A stretch of 64,000 nucleotides of DNA, taken from assembly GCA_948467735.1 (NCBI GenBank), contig CAOKFN010000002.1:86733-150732 (forward strand), given 5' to 3'. The translations under genes and the position numbers were made by a program. How positions within the stretch are numbered: the first letter of the stretch is position 1; each line of letters starts with the position of its first letter. The stretch comes from an uncultured bacterium. Lineage in GTDB: Bacteria > Bacillota > Clostridia > Lachnospirales > Lachnospiraceae. Positions 1 through 8,705 of the stretch are shown here, piece by piece. The notes under the pieces were generated by a model. The model saw nothing but the letters and a program-made list of their open reading frames with translations. It had not been told where the DNA came from and searched no databases.

Positions 1-404
1 AAGAATTGACGGTGAATGCGGTAATCGAAAATATTCAGACGGTTACGGAATTTGTGGATGAACAGCTGGCGGCCTTGGATTGCCCTATGAAGGCTCAAAT
101 GCAGATAGATATTGCCATTGACGAGCTTTTTGGCAATATTGCCCATTATGCGTATCATCCCGAGATTGGTGCGGCGACGGTGCGGGTTGAGGTGACGGAG
201 GAGCCTTTGGCGGTGCTCATCACCTTTATTGACAATGGCGCCCCCTATGATCCCTTGGCCAATAGGGATCCGGACGTCTCGCTGTCCGCTGATGAGCGTC
301 AGATTGGCGGATTGGGGATTTATATGGTAAAAAAGAGCATGGATGAGATTACTTATGAGTATCGGAAGGGGCAGAATATTCTTAAAATCAAGAAGCATAT
401 CTGA
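1..404 (+). CDS. RsbW-like anti-sigma factor / serine kinase (5' partial)
   Basis: Small GHKL-fold ATP-binding protein of the RsbW/SpoIIAB family, which sequesters a sigma factor or phosphorylates a STAS antagonist. Visible motifs are the N box (DELFGNIAHYAY), a G1-like DNGAPYDP and a G2-like GGLGIYMVKKSMD. The reading frame is open to the left edge; the only start-like codon inside (TTG at 6) has no Shine-Dalgarno site, so the real start is probably a few codons upstream of the window. The next gene encodes a STAS protein, its expected partner, so the two form a partner-switching module. The cognate sigma factor is not visible here. Confidence 0.85.
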   Translation, partial: ELTVNAVIENIQTVTEFVDEQLAALDCPMKAQMQIDIAIDELFGNIAHYAYHPEIGAATVRVEVTEEPLAVLITFIDNGAPYDPLANRDPDVSLSADERQIGGLGIYMVKKSMDEITYEYRKGQNILKIKKHI

Positions 405-422
405 TAGAACGGTTTAGTTCCT

Positions 423-442
423 GCGGGCAATGAGCCAAGCGC
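423..442 (+). repeat. Dispersed short repeat, copy 1
   Basis: A 20-bp segment GCGGGCAATGAGCCAAGCGC matches 16662-16681 at 18 of 20 positions. It lies between the RsbW-like and STAS genes inside a longer imperfect hairpin whose outer arms are TTCCTGC and GCAGGAA. The function is unknown; it may be part of an intercistronic repeat family. Confidence 0.5.
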
Positions 443-493
443 GGAGCTTAAAGCCAGCCTTGGAAGAGGCGGCAGGAAAGACAGGAGGAAAAT

Positions 494-790
494 ATGAAAA
501 TTAACAAAACGTTAAACGGAAAAAAATTAAATGTGGCGCTGGAGGGAAGAATGGATACCAGCACTGCGCCGGAGCTGGAGGCCGTACTGAAGAATCATTT
601 GGACGACATAGAAGAGCTGACTATCGATATGGCGGAATTAGAGTATCTGTCGTCGGCGGGGCTGAGGGTTCTTCTGGGCGCTCAGAAAACCATGAACAGG
701 CAGGGGCGCATGACGGTGGCAAATGTGAACGATACCATTATGGAGATTTTTGAGGTGACGGGATTTTCGGAGATTTTGACGATTGTATGA
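494..790 (+). CDS. STAS-domain anti-sigma factor antagonist
   Basis: A 98-residue single STAS domain of the SpoIIAA/RsbV type. When unphosphorylated such proteins bind the anti-sigma kinase and free the sigma factor. The sequence has the early GRMDTSTAPELE segment and the conserved loop YLSSAGLRVLL, whose serine pair carries the phosphorylation site in this family. AGGAGG lies 7 bases before the ATG. It follows the RsbW-like gene by 89 bases on the same strand, and a hairpin terminator follows it. The stimulus controlling the module cannot be read from the sequence. Confidence 0.9.
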   Translation: MKINKTLNGKKLNVALEGRMDTSTAPELEAVLKNHLDDIEELTIDMAELEYLSSAGLRVLLGAQKTMNRQGRMTVANVNDTIMEIFEVTGFSEILTIV

Positions 791-804
791 GTTTTTCAAG
801 GCAG

Positions 805-837
805 CAGGCCGGAGGGAGCGGGGGGCCCTTCGGCCTG
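805..837 (+). terminator. Hairpin terminator after the STAS gene
   Basis: Inverted repeat CAGGCCGGAGGG / CCCTTCGGCCTG with one mismatch, 14 bases after the STAS stop codon. It has no strong T run, so the terminator call rests on position and stem strength. Confidence 0.55.
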
Positions 838-1047
838 TGTCGTAAAAACAGAATTACTTGAAAAGCCAAAAGGATTGTGTTAGTATGATTACGGAATAAT
901 TTTTATATGATAATTTTGTTTTTTCCGCGCTTTAGATTGTCAAAAGGACAGGACGGTTTGTTTTGAAAGATTTTGCTTTACATGGGGATTATAATAAAGC
1001 GGAAGAGGGATCAGTTTAAGTGCGTTAAAAAATAGGAGTTGATAGAT

Positions 1048-2859
1048 ATGGTTGAATTAATGCCGGAAATAAAAGAGTTTATAGGGAATGCCTTGTCTTA
1101 TTTGAATTCTTATTTTAAAAATAGTATGGAGGCAGATGAGACAGAATTGTTTGAAGTGTATCCATATATTTTTAATGAATATGGGATGGCAGGCACATCG
1201 TATAAAGCTGGTGATATATTTGACTATTTGGGTGTATTATATGAATCGCTTGTTCCTGTTAAGCTGAAAAAAGATATGGGGCAATTTTATACAAGGCAGA
1301 ATACAGTGATTGAAATGATGATTAATTCGGTGGATGTACTTTCTGGAAAAATATTGGAACCATCCTGCGGCTCGGGCCTTTTTGTTGTTAAAATAATAGA
1401 AAAGGTTATTTTAGAATTACATAGAAAAAATATTTGTGATCAAGATATTTTAGATTATATATGTGAAAATATACATGCAAATGATTATGATTGTAATGCG
1501 GTGGTAATAACAGAAGTAAATGTATTGGCGGTATTGATGCCATTCATAATTAATGCACGGAAAGAAAATCCTAAATATGTTATGAAGCCTTTGAAAATTA
1601 CATCCTTTGATTTTACGAAGAAAAATATATTTCTAAAGGAATATTCGCTGGTGATAGGAAATCCTCCTTTTGTTACGATGTATGGGAAAAGGAGCAGGAA
1701 TATGACGGAGGAGAAGAGAGCTTACTTTAATACTTTTGATTTTGTTCAGAATAAAACAGGAAATAATAAATTTAATATATCCATGTTTTTTATTGAAAAC
1801 GGATTGAAAGTGTTAAAAAACGGAGGCCGTTTGTGTTTTATTCAGGACATAGCTTTTTTTGAAACGGCATTTATTGATATGCGCAAATATATTGTAGAAA
1901 ATTATTATATTAATTCGCTGACAACAGGGCTGCAGGAATTTAAGGGAGTATCCAGCGGGCAGCTTATAATTGATATAACAAATTTTCAATTAAAAAATAA
2001 AGAAATCAAATTAATAAATTTTGAAACACAGGAAGTAAAATTTGTAAGTCAATCTACATGGGATAATTCTGAAAATAATTACAAATTTAGTGCTCCGTTG
2101 GATTTGGTGGAGCAGGAAATTAATTTGAAAATAGTTAAATATGATGGTTTGGAAAAATTTTTTCCTCAGAAGTCTTTAAGAACTTGCTGTGCGCTCACAG
2201 GAAAAACGGAAGAATTTATTGTAGATCCAAATGTGGAAAAGAAATGCATCACATTTCCTTATATAGAAGGTTCAAAGGGGTTAAGAGGAAAATTTTTTAC
2301 GCCAACCCCCGATAGATATATCAAGTATGATTATGAGCTGCAGCTTAAATTATCAGATGAGTTCAAAAAGGAACTGGAGGCATTGGGAGTCAAGAACAAA
2401 AAGAGAGTGACGCTTGGGGATAAAGACGCATATTTGGCTCCGAAGATTTTTATACGGCAGAGTGCAGCAGAAATTATAGCGACTTTTTGCAGCGAACCAT
2501 ATGCTGCAAATAACAGTATTTATATATTGACTACAAAAGAAAATACAGAAGAAAGTATTGATATGCTCAAGTATACCTGCGGACTGCTCAACAGTGATTT
2601 GATTACATTTTATTGTCGTATTAACAAAATAATTAGAGCTGAAAAAGGTAAAACACCACAAATTAAAATTTCGGATTTGAAAAATATAAGAATTCATGTG
2701 GATGATAATTATTATGATGCAATTATCAAAGTGGTTGAAAAACTGCTGTTAAATCCGCTGGATCAGAAATTATATCAGGAATTAAATTTGCTGGTATACA
2801 CGATTTATAATATTGATGAAAAGGAAAGAGAGTTTATTACGGAATATTTAATGGCATAA
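1048..2859 (+). CDS. Eco57I/TaqI-like adenine-specific DNA methyltransferase
   Basis: N6-adenine DNA methylase of the gamma class, probably the modification subunit of a type II system. Motif I (AdoMet binding) is ILEPSCGSGLFVVKI near residues 105-120 and catalytic motif IV is NPPF at residues 205-208. The C-terminal half (about 370-600) fits a target-recognition region. The ATG at 1048 follows AGGAG by 9 bases, better placed than the TTG at 1039 that abuts that site. The gene is much more AT-rich than its left neighbours, suggesting transfer. It converges on a predicted restriction endonuclease gene (2906-3670) with a shared hairpin between them, so the two are a likely R-M pair. Confidence 0.85.
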   Translation: MVELMPEIKEFIGNALSYLNSYFKNSMEADETELFEVYPYIFNEYGMAGTSYKAGDIFDYLGVLYESLVPVKLKKDMGQFYTRQNTVIEMMINSVDVLSGKILEPSCGSGLFVVKIIEKVILELHRKNICDQDILDYICENIHANDYDCNAVVITEVNVLAVLMPFIINARKENPKYVMKPLKITSFDFTKKNIFLKEYSLVIGNPPFVTMYGKRSRNMTEEKRAYFNTFDFVQNKTGNNKFNISMFFIENGLKVLKNGGRLCFIQDIAFFETAFIDMRKYIVENYYINSLTTGLQEFKGVSSGQLIIDITNFQLKNKEIKLINFETQEVKFVSQSTWDNSENNYKFSAPLDLVEQEINLKIVKYDGLEKFFPQKSLRTCCALTGKTEEFIVDPNVEKKCITFPYIEGSKGLRGKFFTPTPDRYIKYDYELQLKLSDEFKKELEALGVKNKKRVTLGDKDAYLAPKIFIRQSAAEIIATFCSEPYAANNSIYILTTKENTEESIDMLKYTCGLLNSDLITFYCRINKIIRAEKGKTPQIKISDLKNIRIHVDDNYYDAIIKVVEKLLLNPLDQKLYQELNLLVYTIYNIDEKEREFITEYLMA

Positions 2860-2865
2860 TACATA

Positions 2866-2900
2866 AAGCGGGCAGGGTATTTATCATCCGGTGCCCGCTT
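2866..2900. terminator. Bidirectional hairpin between convergent R-M genes
   Basis: Perfect 9-bp inverted repeat AAGCGGGCA / TGCCCGCTT in the 46-base gap between the methylase stop and the endonuclease stop. It can serve both strands. Confidence 0.7.
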
Positions 2901-2905
2901 CTATG

Positions 2906-3670
2906 TTATAGAATAGAATGATTCATTTTGTCGTTATAAGTTTTGAGATGTTCTTTCATGGAGGCGAATCTATCGTCTAATTCAGCTTTCTTTTTTTCCT
3001 GTTTTGATATGTTGCGCTCAATGGATTCTTTGTATTTGGTATAGAATAATTCAAGAAATTCATCGCGGGTACGGTACTCTTCAGGTTCATGGATATTGAC
3101 TTGGAATTGGGGTTCAGGGTTTATTCTTATGGAATGATGGATGTCTTTTAAAAATTGACAATGCACATATTGGCCATCTTCAAAAGGCAGAAATATTGTT
3201 TGATTATTTTTCGCCGTGTCATATTTTAAAAAGACAAACATAAGATAAAAATGTCCGTCCATAATAAATTTAATTATTTTTTCAGGAGTGCCCAAGTCAG
3301 GATTGCTGTTAGTGTACGAAATTTTAGCGGCTTTGATATCTCCCCAGATAAGATCATCAAAATTTTCGTATTTGTAATGAAAACAAAAGTCATAAGAATT
3401 TTTTGTAGAGCCTTTAGGAGCGCTGTTTGGATTATAAATTCTTTTATGTGTGTGTTGAGTTAGGTATTCAACGAAATAATCTTCAAGATAATCGCTGATT
3501 TCCGCACCGATTCGAGATTTGGAACTAATGGGAAGGGTATAATTATGTTCTTTTAATATAATGGTAAATATGGATTCGATATCCTGCTTCATAAGTTCTT
3601 CCAGTTTTCTTTCATTCAAAGTTTTAGATTCCTTTCGAGAGTTATTAAAAAATTGTTTTATTTTGCTCAT
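2906..3670 (-). CDS. Predicted type II restriction endonuclease, PD-(D/E)XK-like
   Basis: A 254-residue protein that I do not recognise by family name. A plausible PD-(D/E)XK core is visible: a helix with E57 (GAEISDYLEDYF), then D94 (NSYDF) and D111-I-K113 (IWGDIKAAK). The C-terminus is charged and probably coiled (about 215-250). It faces the adenine methylase and begins 17 bases after the helicase stop on the same strand, so it could be cotranscribed with that helicase gene. It is AT-rich like the methylase. The restriction role is inferred from the pairing plus the D...DxK pattern; a structural search is needed to be sure. Confidence 0.6.
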   Translation of the reverse strand: MSKIKQFFNNSRKESKTLNERKLEELMKQDIESIFTIILKEHNYTLPISSKSRIGAEISDYLEDYFVEYLTQHTHKRIYNPNSAPKGSTKNSYDFCFHYKYENFDDLIWGDIKAAKISYTNSNPDLGTPEKIIKFIMDGHFYLMFVFLKYDTAKNNQTIFLPFEDGQYVHCQFLKDIHHSIRINPEPQFQVNIHEPEEYRTRDEFLELFYTKYKESIERNISKQEKKKAELDDRFASMKEHLKTYNDKMNHSIL

Positions 3671-3686
3671 GTCTTACCAACATCCC

Positions 3687-5888
3687 TCAAGCCATATCCC
3701 TTTTCAGCCCCTCAAAATCCAAATAATCCTCAATAAACTGTTTCCGCAGAAGCATAGGGGGGATGAATTCGTTATACTTCCCCAAAACCTGAATTTTGTC
3801 AGGCAGCGGCAGGCCGTACAAATCCAAATCCGAGGCCAGAATGTCCATAATGATATGCTCCAGCTCTTCCTTTCCGCCCTCAAAGATGACTTCCAGATAC
3901 ACGCTGATCACCCAAGGGATTTTGTTCTTGATTTTCCGCTGCAGCAGGGCATAGTGGAGGGTCATAAGCTGTCTTGTGCCCACCCACGGGAAAACCGCAT
4001 ATTTCTTATCGGAGAGCGGTGTGACAAGATTGTCCAAGATACCGCTGCCCTGTGCGATATAGCGGATTTCGCCCAAACGTTCCCGGCATCTTTCGCTTAA
4101 ATAGGGATAAGTATCGCCGTTTTGCAGCACGCTGCGGATTTTTCTCACAAGCACCGTGTGCAGTTCCGCCTGAAAATCCACATCCCAGTCCACAACGGAG
4201 ATTCCCGGCACCTTCTTGACGAAAATTACCTTGGCCTTTTCGTTGATGTCAACGGTTTCCCAAGAGATTCCCGCCAGTGAAAAACGCACGCCCACGGGAT
4301 AGACCTTGTCAACGGTGCCGATGGTGCGGTTTTCGTCCTTTACCAGAAAATATTCCGGGGCCAGAAAAACCGTCAGGAACTTGTGGCTGTTTACGATTTT
4401 TTCCCCGGCCCGTCCTATAATCAGCCCGCCGTGCTCCGTGGATTCTAACTGTTCGATCTGAATCAAATGATTCAGCAGCAGCTTATAATCTTCCTGAGAG
4501 ATTTTCCGAAAGCATCCCAAGCTTAAAACGGACTGGGCCAGCATGGCGGGGGACATTTCCCCATTGCTTTTCAGGCTGCTCATGGTCTGGTGGTAGAGGA
4601 GGTTATAAGCATGGTACAGGGGCGGTATGGGTTCCAGCCAATGTTCCTTGAGGTAAAGCTCAATAATGGCGATGGTTCGGATATAATTCCAGTTGATGGG
4701 GCCTAACATATCGGAGGAATTGATTTTCAGGCTTTCCACAAAGGTAAAAAGCAGCTGGGGCACCTGTCCCCTGCGGCCGCAGCGGCCCAGACGCTGGGCG
4801 AAGCTGGAGACGTTCAGGGGCGCACCGATCTGCACGGCTTGGTCCAGAGAACCGATATCGATGCCAAGCTCCAAGGTCACGGTGGCACCGGTGACGATTT
4901 TTTCGTCCTCGGACTTCATTTCGTCTTCGGTATTTTCCCGCAGCAATGCCGACACGTTTCCGTGATGAACCCGGTAGACGTCGGGAGCCTTGTATTTCAA
5001 GGCAATCTGCCGCAGATTGGCCATGACAAGCTCCGTTTCCTCCCGGCTGTTGGTAAAGATAATGGTTTTCTTGTCCAAGGTCTGACGGAAGAGGTATTCA
5101 TAATGCTCCCTGTCGCCGATATTGCCGCCGGAATCGGTGCGTTCCACATTGCCGGAGGCGTCCCGTTCCACCATATCCCGGTTATCGGCATAATTGACAA
5201 AGCGCTCGATATGAAGCCTTACGCGCTTTTTGCCCTCGTTCGTTATGGGGGCGGCGCATTCCCTGCCGGTTCCGGTGTTCAGCCAAGTCCGGGCAAGGGA
5301 AAGATCCCCCAGCGTGGCGGACAGGCCGATTCTGCGGGGATTTACGCCGATAAGGGCCTTCAGGCGTTCCAAGACGCACAAAAGCTGCAGGCCGCGCACA
5401 TCCCGCATAAAATAGTGTACTTCATCGATAATCACATAGCGCAGGTCAGAAAACATGGACAGACAGGCGCCCCGCTTATTGGTGAGCAGGCTTTCCAAGG
5501 ATTCGGGGGTAATCTGCAGGAGGCCTTCCGGATTCTTTATCAATTTATTTTTCTGCGTGACGGAGGCGTCCCCATGCCATTTTGTGACCCGGATATTGGA
5601 CTCTAAAAGCAGCTGCTCCAGACGCTTGAACTGGTCGTTAATCAGCGCTTTTAAGGGGGATATGTAGATAACGGCCACGGAATTTGACGGGTGATTGTAT
5701 ATGTCGGTCAGCACGGGAAGGAAAGCGGCCTCCGTCTTGCCGGACGCCGTGCCGGAGGAGAGCAGGAGATTGTCGCCGCTGTCAAAAATCACCTCGCAGG
5801 CGGCCGCCTGAATGCCCCGCAGTTCTTCCCAGTGGTTTTGATATATGAAATCCTGTATAAAAGGTGCCAGTCTGTCAAATACATTCAT
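3687..5888 (-). CDS. sngC: Lhr-like superfamily II DEAD/DEAH helicase (SngC-like, Shango)
   Basis: ATP-dependent SF2 helicase of about 733 residues. Walker A is GTASGKT (46-52), motif II is IIDEVH, motif III is SATLGD, and motif VI is QRLGRCGRRGQ, giving two RecA domains followed by a long C-terminal region. Of several in-frame ATGs, the one at 5888 (MNVFDRL) is best supported, with GGGAGG 7 bases upstream. Such helicases occur with a TerB-domain protein and a P-loop ATPase in the Shango antiphage system; those two genes lie at 8706-12139 on the same strand. Here the helicase is cut off from them by about 2.8 kb of unrelated and decayed genes. The Shango assignment is from recalled domain composition, not a search. 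Confidence 0.75.
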   Translation of the reverse strand: MNVFDRLAPFIQDFIYQNHWEELRGIQAAACEVIFDSGDNLLLSSGTASGKTEAAFLPVLTDIYNHPSNSVAVIYISPLKALINDQFKRLEQLLLESNIRVTKWHGDASVTQKNKLIKNPEGLLQITPESLESLLTNKRGACLSMFSDLRYVIIDEVHYFMRDVRGLQLLCVLERLKALIGVNPRRIGLSATLGDLSLARTWLNTGTGRECAAPITNEGKKRVRLHIERFVNYADNRDMVERDASGNVERTDSGGNIGDREHYEYLFRQTLDKKTIIFTNSREETELVMANLRQIALKYKAPDVYRVHHGNVSALLRENTEDEMKSEDEKIVTGATVTLELGIDIGSLDQAVQIGAPLNVSSFAQRLGRCGRRGQVPQLLFTFVESLKINSSDMLGPINWNYIRTIAIIELYLKEHWLEPIPPLYHAYNLLYHQTMSSLKSNGEMSPAMLAQSVLSLGCFRKISQEDYKLLLNHLIQIEQLESTEHGGLIIGRAGEKIVNSHKFLTVFLAPEYFLVKDENRTIGTVDKVYPVGVRFSLAGISWETVDINEKAKVIFVKKVPGISVVDWDVDFQAELHTVLVRKIRSVLQNGDTYPYLSERCRERLGEIRYIAQGSGILDNLVTPLSDKKYAVFPWVGTRQLMTLHYALLQRKIKNKIPWVISVYLEVIFEGGKEELEHIIMDILASDLDLYGLPLPDKIQVLGKYNEFIPPMLLRKQFIEDYLDFEGLKRDMA

Positions 5889-6013
5889 CATTGCGCCTCC
5901 CTGTGTCTGTCCGGCAGTGTCGTCTCTTTTCGCGTTTGAGGCGGCCGACATACCGTTGCGTATGGTATCATCTTAGCATAACTTGTCCGTGCTGTCACTA
6001 ATAATCGGCTTCC

Positions 6014-7103
6014 TTGTCTGAAAAATCGTTACAGTTCAGCTTTCGGCTAAACTGTAACGAAAAATCTCTGCTGATAGGCAGCTTGTCCAAGGATGAATAT
6101 CTGTTGGAAAGAATGAGCCGCATGAGTTTATACGGATGCGGTTCCATGCTGCCGCACCCTGTTTCCATTGATTTAATTAGTGATCGGCTGGACAAAGAGC
6201 TTCCCGGACTTCGGGGATTTTCCGCTCGTAATCTGCGCTATATGCGCACGTTTTATGAGGAATGGGCATATTTGGAACAAGATAATTTGAACGAAACGGA
6301 ACAAATTGATAATTTGGAACTTGCAAGTGCCAAAAGAATTAAATTTTCCAATGGAAGAATTTCTTTCTATTGGCTTTACGCACCACAGGATTATTTTATC
6401 CAAGGTAAAGGATAAGGATGCACGATTATTTTATATTCGGAGATGCTATGATGAAAAATTCAATGTGGAATCCCTGTCAAAAGCTATAGGGCGGGATGAC
6501 TATCATCATCAAGGCAGCCTGCCTAATAATTTTTTGCAGACACTTCCGGCAAGTGAGCAGGCATTTCGTGCAATTAGTACCTTTAAGGATGAGTATCTGC
6601 TTGATTATATTAATGTGGAGGAAATTGGAATACGGGATAGGGAAGATATTGATGAAAAAGTTGTAGAGAATGTGATTGTGCATAATATAAAGAATTTCAT
6701 TTTGACATTTGGCAAGGATTTCACATTTGTCAGGAATCAATATCATCTTGATGCTTTTGGCGAAGATCAGTTTATTGATATTTTATTTTTTAACAGGGCG
6801 TTGAACTGTCTTGTGGCTGTTGAACTCAAGAAAGGGAAGTTTAAAACATCATATCTTGGACAGTTGTCAGGTTATCTGAGCATTCTGGATGAATTTGAGA
6901 AGAAGCCGCATGAAAATCCCTCCATCGGGATTATTCTCTGCAAGGATATGAACAAGGCTTTTGTAGATTTTGTTATCCGTGATTATTCCAAACCAATGGG
7001 AGTGGCCACGTATAAAACTTCTGCGGATATGTCGGAAGAACTGAAAAAAGCACTGCCTGACATAGAAGAACTGAAAAAAATGTTAGAAAATGAAGATAAG
7101 TAG
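6014..7103 (+). pseudogene. DUF1016 (YhcG-type) PDDEXK nuclease, frameshifted and 5'-truncated
   Basis: Two overlapping frames together give a DUF1016 protein. Frame one (6014-6415) carries the N-terminal helical part (DRLDKELPGLRGFSARNLRYM). Frame two (to 7103) carries the rest, with FLSIGFTHHRIILSKVKDKD and the C-terminal nuclease core DEYLLDFI-like, FGEDQFIDILFF and VAVELKKG, where D and ExK fit the active site. The frame changes near 6320-6360. The extreme N-terminus also lacks the usual family start and is replaced by a palindrome-containing stretch. DUF1016 proteins are PD-(D/E)XK nucleases common next to restriction genes. This copy interrupts the helicase/ATPase/TerB set and is probably inactive. 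Confidence 0.75.
6027..6059. repeat. Inverted repeat at the 5' end of the DUF1016 remnant
   Basis: Arms CGTTACAGTTCAGC and GCTAAACTGTAACG form a 14-bp stem with one mismatch and a 5-base loop. It lies between the divergent helicase and DUF1016 reading frames and could be a terminator, an operator or an insertion scar. Confidence 0.55.
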
Positions 7104-7131
7104 AATAATTATGGAAGAAAGATAAGCGCCA

Positions 7132-7292
7132 TTGAACATAGAAGCATATAATCTTGATTTTCTTCGGAAATTAGTGCGGGACATGCAGAAAGAGAGGCGG
7201 GCTGTGAGGTGCCTGCCATCACGCTGGAGGCCGAAGACTCACGTTATGGCAGCAGTATGTTTAATGATGACATGATTCGGGATATACTGTAA
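7132..7292 (+). pseudogene. Possible gene remnant (fragment with internal deletion)
   Basis: From a TTG at 7132 the frame reads MNIEAYNLDFLRKLVRDMQK, which looks like the start of a longer coiled-coil N-terminus. A second frame ending at the stop 7290-7292 reads LEAEDSRYGSSMFNDDMIRD, which looks like a protein C-terminus. The two are in different frames and only about 50 bases apart, as expected if a gene lost its middle. I cannot name the parent gene. The 293 bases between the DUF1016 stop and the CPBP stop hold nothing else that I can see. Confidence 0.3.
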
Positions 7293-7396
7293 CTGTATCC
7301 GCCTCCCGGCATTTTTCTAAAACTATAGTGCAGTCTTTGGTTCCAATTTTTTGGATGCTTGAATATGGCGAATGTGCAGGAAATGGCAGGGAAATT

Positions 7397-8251
7397 CTAT
7401 ATCAAATGCTTCACTGTCATCATTACAATCGTCAATACGGCGTAGAAGAGAATTCCCTTATTGGTAAACATATCTTTTAAAACGCCTTTGTCCACAAGCC
7501 TGCTTTGGCCGTCAATGGATATGTTTTTCTTGGATGTCAGAAACAGTATAATTCCTGTCATGCTTGACAGCATCATAAATATGGAATAGATTCCCACGGC
7601 TTCCATGGAGATTCCCTGCAGCAGCTGGATGATAATTCCTCCGAATAAATTGGACAATGCATGTAAAATCACGGAGATTTTAATGCTTCCGGTTTTGACC
7701 GTAAGATAGGACCAAATCATTCCCAGCAGAAATGTGTAGACAACCTGTGGAATCCCGATGGCGACCCCATGCACAATGGCAAAGCAGAAGGAAGAAACCA
7801 GCATATAAAACAGCTCCCCGTATTGGAGCAGCTTGTCGGCAAATAATTTTCTGAATACAAATTCTTCCACGATGGGGTTAAATATCAGCAGGAGAAACAG
7901 CATCAGGGGCGAAAGCATTTCCATATCGTTTGTGATTTCCTGACCGCTGATAAGGGCCAATATATTGGTCAGCATACCTGCGATGATAAGAGCGGTAAAT
8001 TGCAGAAAAAAGCAGACGGCAAGCGTTTTTCCGGATACGCGGCCTTTCTTTAGCTCCGAATTGGGAATCTTTTTGATGACGCCTGTAAACAGCAGCAGGC
8101 CCGCAGCATACAATGTCAAAAACCCTATGAGGGTGAGAAAGATTGGGGCGAGGTTTAGCCTGTCTTGAATAAACAGGGTGTAAATCCAATAGATTCCGAA
8201 CATAATAGCAATGCCAAAACCGACTTTTTCCAGACTTTTCTTTTTTTCCAT
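7397..8251 (-). CDS. CPBP family intramembrane glutamic endopeptidase
   Basis: Polytopic membrane protein of the CAAX-protease/bacteriocin-processing (Abi) family, 284 residues. The catalytic signature is EEFVFRKLF, followed by a histidine-bearing helix (FCFAIVHG) and a second one (ILHALSNLFGG). About eight hydrophobic segments are visible. The start is set at MEKKKS because GGGAG sits 8 bases upstream; a longer frame begins at 8299 without such a site. It lies inside the split Shango-like locus, same strand, and is followed by decayed DNA. Its substrate is unknown; family members process peptides or act in self-immunity. Confidence 0.85.
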   Translation of the reverse strand: MEKKKSLEKVGFGIAIMFGIYWIYTLFIQDRLNLAPIFLTLIGFLTLYAAGLLLFTGVIKKIPNSELKKGRVSGKTLAVCFFLQFTALIIAGMLTNILALISGQEITNDMEMLSPLMLFLLLIFNPIVEEFVFRKLFADKLLQYGELFYMLVSSFCFAIVHGVAIGIPQVVYTFLLGMIWSYLTVKTGSIKISVILHALSNLFGGIIIQLLQGISMEAVGIYSIFMMLSSMTGIILFLTSKKNISIDGQSRLVDKGVLKDMFTNKGILFYAVLTIVMMTVKHLI

Positions 8252-8295
8252 GATGTATTCTCCCAGTGAAATTATATTTTTTAAGATCGATAGCA

Positions 8296-8387
8296 GCATT
8301 TGCCTATATCAAAAATAGGCAGGTAGAGCAAATTATCAAGATGGTATGCCGCATTTGCCTATATTAAATTTGCTCGAATATAGGCAA
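8296..8387. repeat. Paired inverted repeats upstream of the CPBP gene
   Basis: GCATTTGCCTATAT occurs at 8296-8309 and again at 8351-8364. Each copy is the left arm of a small dyad: TGCCTAT/ATAGGCA at 8301-8321 and TTGCCTATAT/ATATAGGCAA at 8355-8387. Such twin dyads can be operators for the CPBP gene on the minus strand. The rest of the 454-base gap 8252-8705 shows no gene. Confidence 0.5.
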
Positions 8388-8705
8388 GTAAGGCAGACAA
8401 TCAACATAGAATCAAAAAAACGATTCTATTATACTCATGAACGAAAACAATTGCCAATCTATAGGAAACGTCATAACTATTCTTATTCTGCCTGCAAACC
8501 ATCCCAGCAGCAATAGCCGGCATAGGATATCAAAGTAAAGATTTTAAAGTCGTTTACTATCAATATATAACGAGTGAACGCTTCTGCAATGCTGGTGTAG
8601 GAAGCGGCAATTCAATGCGTTCATGAGTATATCAAAAATTTATTATCAAATATGCGAAGCAGACTGTATGAATTTGTTCCCGCAATGGATTTGCAAGATC
8701 AATTT

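Noticed and set aside
4839..5606. 255-codon plus-strand frame over the helicase gene
   Set aside because: Complement of conserved helicase motifs; no start signal.
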